Assembly: GCA_014706295.1 (NCBI GenBank)
Contig: JACSVZ010000037.1
Coordinates: forward strand, 3,596,001-3,660,000
Source of the DNA: Lycocorax pyrrhopterus obiensis
Taxonomy: Eukaryota > Chordata > Aves > Passeriformes > Paradisaeidae
Length of the DNA stretch: 64,000 nucleotides
Direction of reading: 5' to 3'
Positions 58,481 through 64,000 of the stretch are shown here, piece after piece. The notes beneath the pieces are model-generated. The model searched no databases and had not been told where the DNA came from. It saw nothing but the letters and a program-made list of their open reading frames with translations. The stretch's first letter is position 1, and the number at the start of each line of letters is the position of its first letter. Made by a program: the position numbers and the translations under genes.

Positions 58481-60545
58481 ATTTATGCACAAAAATACCC
58501 CAATAATTATAATTAGAGCAAAATGATCCAATTCTTAATAATTTAGGAAATATTATCCAGCTGTAAAAATTTCGGGAATTTTAGGGAAAAGCCCAAATTC
58601 TAAAACCATCAAATCCCAATGCAGGATAACGTGAGAGACGCCAGCATTTAGAGGGAATTCGGGATCCTCTCTTTGGATTTCTCCACCAAAAAATCCTTCA
58701 ATTCCTTCTGCACGTGGAGCTGCAGAGGGAATTCCGTTCCTGCAATTCCTGCAATTCCACATGGAATTCCTGCGGCTGAGGGGAGCCGGGAATGGCTCTG
58801 GGAGCAGGGAGCGCTGCCGGAGCTGCCTGGGAGACCCGAGCTGCCGCATCCCGATTTTCCAAACCCAGCTGGAAAAATCCCTGAGCTCCCAGCTCCTGCT
58901 TGAAACCCACCCCAGGAGCTTTTTTAGGATTTTTCCCCGATGGATTTTTTTTCCTGATGACTCTCGGTGGATCTTTCCCAAAATATTTTCATTTTTGGAG
59001 CTATTGTTGGAATTTCCCCCACATTTTCAGAGCTGCTGCACTGACCCGGCCGCATTTCAATCCCCAAATCCTGTCCAGGAATGCCCCAAATTCATCCTGA
59101 AAATCCACATTTTGCCAAGAGATCCATCAGGATCCTTCCTTTTGTGTCCAAGCAAGAAACCATCAGGGCAATGTTGCCTCTTTTTGGGTGGAAAACACCT
59201 CAAATAAAGAAGATTTCAACCTTTTTTTTTTCTGCAAGAGGTGTGGGCAAAAGGGAAAGGCAAAAGGGATCGGGAATGAGGAATTCTCTGGGAATTTTCC
59301 TTTCAGAATTCCTTCACTTTCCTGCCTTTGACGCATTTTGTGATGAGGAAAATCCCATTTCAGCTCTCACAAGAAATGGGGGTTTTTTTCTACTAAAGCT
59401 GCTTGGAAGGATAAAATTTCTTCCTGAAGGGAGGACATTTAATGGGATCGTGGCAAAAATCCCAAATCCTGAGGAACAGGAAGTGGGAAGGGCCCTTTTC
59501 CCTCAGTCCCACACAACAGCTCAGGTGTCCAGGAACTTTTCCAATGATTTTTCCATCTTAAAATAAAACTCCTTCAGTTCTTACCTCACATTTTACAAAC
59601 CAAACCAAAGGCTGAGGCCTCTGGGCTGTGCAAAATCCCTGCTCCAAAAGAAACTGGGATGGATCCAGGAATTCCCTGCGGTGAATTGAGGAAGAGAGAC
59701 CCAAAAAAGCCCAAAATTGAGAGGAAAGCCCCAAAAAAAGCTCCAGGCCGGGTTCAAGTCCCTTGAGTTTGTTTGGTTTCCCACAGGACAGAAACTGGGG
59801 AAGGTTTGGATTGGGAAGGACCTTAAGGATCATTTCTTTCCAGCACTTCCCACTATCCCAAACTGGCTTTGGACACTTCCAGGGATGGGGCAGCCACAAA
59901 TTCCCTGGAAAATCCATCCCAGGCCTCACCTCCCTCGGTGTAAATCCCATTTTTTAAATCTCATCTCTAAACCGAGGAGGTTTTTCCAGTTGCACCCTGC
60001 CCACGGATTGGGAAAACCCAAAATCTGAGTGCTGCCCAGGGCAGGGATGTTCCAGGAGCGGGATTTGGCTCCCAGGACAGCGATTCCTCCAGGGAATGCT
60101 GCGGAATCGGGAGTCGGAGCTGCTTTATTCCACAAATAAAAGCATTCCCAAAAATTCCTGGAGCTCCTGCAAATCCTTGGATCAAAAAGATCCTTTAAAA
60201 TATCCTTAAAAGCCGAGGTTTTTTGGGAATCTGGAGCTGAGGGGGTTGGGATGTTCCTCGCTCACCTCAGAACCGACCTCCCCTCATCCCTCATTTCCAA
60301 CAAATCCCATTTAAAACCAACCTCCCCCCACCCTTTATTCCCAAGCAAATCCCATTTTCCCGTTCCCAAACCGATCTGCTGAGCTGAGCTTTTAAAATTG
60401 AGATTTTCAAATAAAGAATTTGAAAAAAAAGAGGATTTTTAAAGAAAAAAATGGGTGTTTTAATTGGGAGCTCCAAACGGAACGGGAAAAATCTGCTCCC
60501 AGGGAAAATGTGGAGTTTTACACCAGGACAGCTCGGGAAGAGAGT
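58481..60545. other. Upstream flank of miR-200b, mostly unique
   Basis: No exon recognised. A CR1 fragment lies at about 59.80-59.96 kb. This may be intron or 5' part of the miRNA primary transcript. Confidence 0.45.
59795..59960 (-). mobile_element. CR1 LINE 3' fragment
   Basis: Reads 'ggtttggattgggaaggacc', 'cccactatcccaaactggct', 'ttggacacttccagggatgg' and 'ggcagccacaaattccctgg'; minus orientation. Confidence 0.75.
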
Positions 60546-60549
60546 TCCA

Positions 60550-60945
60550 AAAACCATCAAAACCGGTTAAAAACCAGTTCAAACCAGTTAAAACCAGTTA
60601 AAACCAGTAAAAAACAGTTAAAAACCAATAAAGCCAGTTAAAAACCAGTAAAACTGTTAAAAACAATAAAACAGAACTGTTAAAAACCAGTTAAAAACCA
60701 GTTAAAACCAGTAAAAACCGGTTAAAAACCGGTTAAAAACCAGTAAAAACCAGTTAAATACCAGTTAAAACCAGTTAAAACCGGTTAAAACTACGTAAAA
60801 AACAGTTAAAAACCAGTAAAAACCGGTTAAAAACCAGTTAAAACCAGTTAAAAACCAGGTAAAAACTGGTTAAAAACCGGTTAAAAACCAGTAAAAACAG
60901 TTAAAACCAGGTAAAAACCAGTTAAAACCAGTTAAAACCAGTTTC
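60550..60945. repeat. AACCGGTT/AACCAGTT array, about 13 bp per unit
   Basis: About 30 units of 'ttaaaaaccagttaaaacc'-type sequence. By eye there are six AACCGGTT and about a dozen AACCAGTT octamers. The octamer AACCGGTT is the classical Grainyhead-like binding site. It lies about 2.6-3.0 kb upstream of the miR-200b hairpin. Confidence 0.93.
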
Positions 60946-61039
60946 TCAGAACTGCACGCCAATGCTTCACTGAGGCCTTGTCCTGTGTTGGATAAATCCG
61001 TGGTTAAATCCACCAGGGGAATCTGGACTTGGAGTTAAA

Positions 61040-61610
61040 TCCTTCAAAACCTCCGAAAAAGTCAAGAAACACCAAAAAATTCCCCAAAAACCCAACAACA
61101 ACTGAAAAAATACTGAAAAAACCAACAACAACAAGAAAACCCTGCCAAAAATCACAATAAATGCAACAGAAAAGTCCCTAAAACCCAACAATAAACACCA
61201 AAAACTCCCCAAAAAGCCAACCACCAAAAAGCCCCAAAGCAACAAGAAAAAGCGACAAAAAAACCCCAAACAACCAAAAAACCACCAAAACCCCAAGAAT
61301 AACACCAAAAATCACCCCAAAAACTCAATAAACACCAAAAAACTCCCCCAAACCCCAAAACAAGGACCAAAAGCAACCGAAAAACCCCAAAATAACCAAA
61401 AAGCGCCAAAAAACCCCAGAGAATAACAACAAAAATCACCCTGAAAACTCAATAAACTCCAAAAAACTCCCCCAAACCCCAAAACAATGACCAAAAGCAA
61501 CCGAAAAACCCCAAAATAACCCAAAAACCCCTGAAATAACAACAAAAAACCAGAAATAACAACAAAAAACTGCCAAAACCCACAAGGAAACCAAGGAAAA
61601 TCTCCTCAAA
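61040..61610. repeat. A/C-rich degenerate tandem repeat
   Basis: 'ccaaaaaaccccaaaataac'-type sequence with a longer period of about 120-140 bp: 'caaaaatcaccccaaaaactc' is followed by 'aataaacaccaaaaaactcc' and recurs with small changes. Confidence 0.85.
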
Positions 61611-62034
61611 AAAGGCCAAAGGAGCCCAGAATTCCCGAAAATCCCCAAATCCCCTCGTCCCGGGCTCGGCTCCAGGCTGGGAACGGGAAGGCGCCTCCGG
61701 AATCCCGTTTTTCCCGGCTGGGAAATGCAGCTCCGGTCGTCCTTCCTGAGCTCCCAACGCCCGGAGAATTTGCTTTTCCCAATTTTCCTGCTCCTCCTGG
61801 CTCATCCAGGGAAGGAAAAATGAAACTTTTTGGGGGAAAAAAAAAAAATCCCCAATAAAAAGATTGAAATATTGTGGAGAAATCGGGAATGAAATGGAAA
61901 AATGGGAAGGAAATGTTGAAATTAACGTTTGAACAGGCGAAAAATGGGGAATAATTTCCTGGAAAAGCCAAATCCTTCCTTGGGGTCTTGTTGGGAGTTG
62001 GAAAGAGTTAAAAAATTTAGTGATAATAATAAAA

Positions 62035-62308
62035 ATTAATAATAATAATAATAAATCAAATAATAATAAATTTAACAATAATAACCTAATAATAATAATA
62101 AATGTAATAATAATAGATTTAATAATAATAACCTAATAATAAATTTAATAATTTAATAATAAATAACTTAATAATAAATTTAATAATAATCAATTAATCT
62201 AAATCTAATAATAATCTAATAATAATAAATATTAATGTGAATGTGAATATGAATATAAATACAAATATAAATAATATTTATATTATTATTAATAATAATA
62301 GCACTATT

Positions 62309-62375
<67 letters not shown>
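62035..62375. repeat. AAT trinucleotide microsatellite
   Basis: 'aataataat' runs, broken by AT-rich words; the longest pure run is about 62.31-62.375 kb. Confidence 0.97.
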
Positions 62376-62378
<3 letters not shown>

Positions 62379-62429
62379 TGTTTTTTCCCAATAGGAAAAC
62401 AATTCCAGAAGGGAATTTTAGAAGGAAAA

Positions 62430-63185
62430 AGGGATGGGAGGAGGTGGCTCGGACCTGCCATGGGGAGACCTCGGGGCAGCCGGAAAAAAGGGAAAAACGA
62501 GGAAAAACAAGGGAAAAAAGGGAAAAATCCCTGAGAATTCCCTGTTTTCCATTTTTTTTATGGACAGCTCGGCAAAAAGGGGGAAATCGATCAAATATTG
62601 TTCAGTTTTAGGCGGGATCTTTGGAAAAGTGGTGGGAAAAGAAGGATTGGGAAAGGGGGAAGGAGGGATGGGAGGTGGTGGCTTGGACCTGCCATGGGGA
62701 GACCTCGGGGCAGCTGGAAAAAAGGGGAAATGAGGGAAAAGAGGGAAAAAAGGGGAAAATGAGGAAAAACACAATGGAAAAAAAGGGAAAAACAAGGGAA
62801 AAAAGGGAAAAATGAGGAAAACCAGAAGGGAAAAAAGGGGAAAAGGAGGAAAAACAAGGGAAAAAGGGAAAAATGAGGAAAAACACAAGGGAAAAAAGGG
62901 AAAAATGAGGAAAAACACAACAGAAAAAAGGGAAAAACAAGGGAAAAAGGGAAAAATGAGGACAAACAAGGGAAAAAAGGGGAAAATGAGGAAAACCACA
63001 AGGAAAAAAAGGGAAAAATGAGGAAAAACAAGGAAAAATGAGGAAAAACAAGGGGAAAAAAGGGAAAAATGAGGAAAACCACAAGGGAAAATAAGGGAAA
63101 AATGAGGAAAAACAAGGAAAAATGAGGAAAAACAAGGGAAAAAAGGGAAAAATGAGGAAAAACAAGGGAAAAAAGGGAAAAGTCC
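62430..63185. repeat. Purine-rich 'gggaaaaaagggaaaaatga' array with a larger duplication
   Basis: The block 'gacctgccatggggagacct' with its flanks occurs at about 62.43 and 62.67 kb (period about 235 bp). Then units of 'gaggaaaaacaagggaaaaa' follow to 63.18 kb, nearly all purine on plus. Confidence 0.93.
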
Positions 63186-63189
63186 CAGA

Positions 63190-64000
63190 GAATTCCCTGT
63201 TTTCAGAGCATTCCTGTGCGTCCCTGGATGTCCATGGAACCCAAACCCAGGTGACCTCTCCTGCCTTGGGTTAATCCTCAGCGCTATTCCCGCTCATTTC
63301 CTCCAGGAAAACCAAGGGATGGCTGGAGAGGAGTGGAAAACGCGGGATCCACCCCCAGGTTCTGCTTAATTTTAAGCCTGGCTTTGCACCTGCCTTCCCT
63401 CCCTTCCCTTTTCCTCCTCCAATCCAAATTCCAGCCTTAAAAAATTCCCTCGATCGTCCCCAAAGTGGGATTTGAGGGCTGGAAAAAAATTCCAGCTCCA
63501 AGGAGAGGGGGAAAAAAAACCCGGAGTCCTGAGTTTAGTTAAGCTGGAGGCTGAGCCTTAATCAAGGATCACAGGCAGGGAAGGAACAAAGCCAGGGAAA
63601 TTTAAGCCTCCGCATCTCCATCGGAGAAAAGCCGGACCTGGAGATGAGAAGGACAAGGAGGAAAAGCTTAAAAGCATCCAAAAAAGCTCAAACCCCTCCT
63701 TAAGCCAGGCTTAGCTGAGCCACGAGCTGAGATTAAAGAAAAGCCAGACCCTAAAGTGGATTTATTTGGGTTTAATATTAAGCAGAGAAATTAAAACCCT
63801 CCCGAAATTCAATGAGAGTGAAATTTTCCAAGCGGAAAATGGAATTTCCTGGGATCCTTTTCCAAGGAATTGGTTGTGCAAAGGAAATTCCTGAGCAATG
63901 AAATCCGAGATTTTGTGGCCACTTTGCAACTTTCAATCCTGAATTGCAGAGATTTTCACCCTTTGGTTAAAATAGAGAAAATCAGCATTCCAGACCTTTT
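63190..64000. other. Unique right-end sequence; possible miR-200 promoter side
   Basis: Single-copy, moderately GC-rich, without an exon I recognise. It holds CAGGTG at 63248-63253 and CACCTG at 63387-63392 and several 'ttaagcctggctt'-like words. It lies 5.3-6 kb upstream of the miR-200b hairpin. Confidence 0.35.
63248..63392 (-). promoter_or_regulatory. Pair of ZEB-type E-boxes
   Basis: CAGGTG (63248-63253) and CACCTG (63387-63392) are the Z-box/E-box words through which ZEB1/ZEB2 repress the human miR-200b/a/429 promoter. Here they lie in non-repetitive sequence upstream of the cluster. A six-base match is weak evidence. Confidence 0.3.

Noticed and set aside
62216..62611. Frames with poly-Asn or poly-Ile tracts
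   Set aside because: Direct translation of the AAT microsatellite.

Overview
The window is vertebrate nuclear DNA, almost certainly from a bird. Its genes have introns, fragments of the avian CR1 LINE are scattered through it, and its gene order is that of human 1p36.33 in mirror image: B3GALT6 (-), SDF4 (+), TNFRSF4/OX40 (+), TNFRSF18/GITR (+), then the miR-429 / miR-200a / miR-200b cluster (-). From memory this block lies on chromosome 21 in chicken. The heavy load of private minisatellites would suit a small GC-rich chromosome; a passerine is possible, but the sequence does not prove it.

Layout. 1-9.2 kb: no gene recognised; diverged CR1 pieces, two tandem duplications and the likely B3GALT6 3'UTR. 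9.2-10.2 kb: intronless B3GALT6 on the minus strand. 10.2-11.2 kb: a CpG-rich divergent promoter region shared with SDF4, with YY1-type motifs and a composite CR1 insertion. 11.2-24.0 kb: SDF4 (Cab45), six coding exons that join to a 356-residue protein with six EF-hand loops. 26.2-32.5 kb: TNFRSF4, seven coding exons, 280 residues. 40.7-45.7 kb: TNFRSF18, six coding exons, 255 residues. 45.7-52.7 kb: CR1 pieces and a 1-kb minisatellite; no TTLL10-like exons were recognised although that gene lies here in mammals. 52.7-58.0 kb: three pre-miRNA hairpins on the minus strand, spread over 5.3 kb. 58-64 kb: upstream flank of the miRNA transcript, with several arrays and a terminal stretch of unique sequence.

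Function. B3GALT6 builds the glycosaminoglycan linkage tetrasaccharide in the Golgi and SDF4 is a Golgi-lumen calcium protein. TNFRSF4 and TNFRSF18 are neighbouring T-cell costimulatory receptors. miR-200b/200a/429 are epithelial-identity microRNAs. The receptor pair is a tandem immune locus; the microRNAs form a separate transcription unit that converges on it from the right.

The most unusual trait is the density of tandem arrays. At least one intron of every multi-exon gene, every intergenic gap and both inter-miRNA spacers carry their own unrelated repeat. In TNFRSF18 intron 2 the repeat unit has captured the last 60 bases of exon 2 with its splice donor, giving six extra exon-end copies. 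Upstream of miR-200b an array is built of AACCGGTT/AACCAGTT words that match the Grainyhead-like consensus. All exon joins were worked out by hand from frame, GT-AG sites and remembered family features; no alignment was run.
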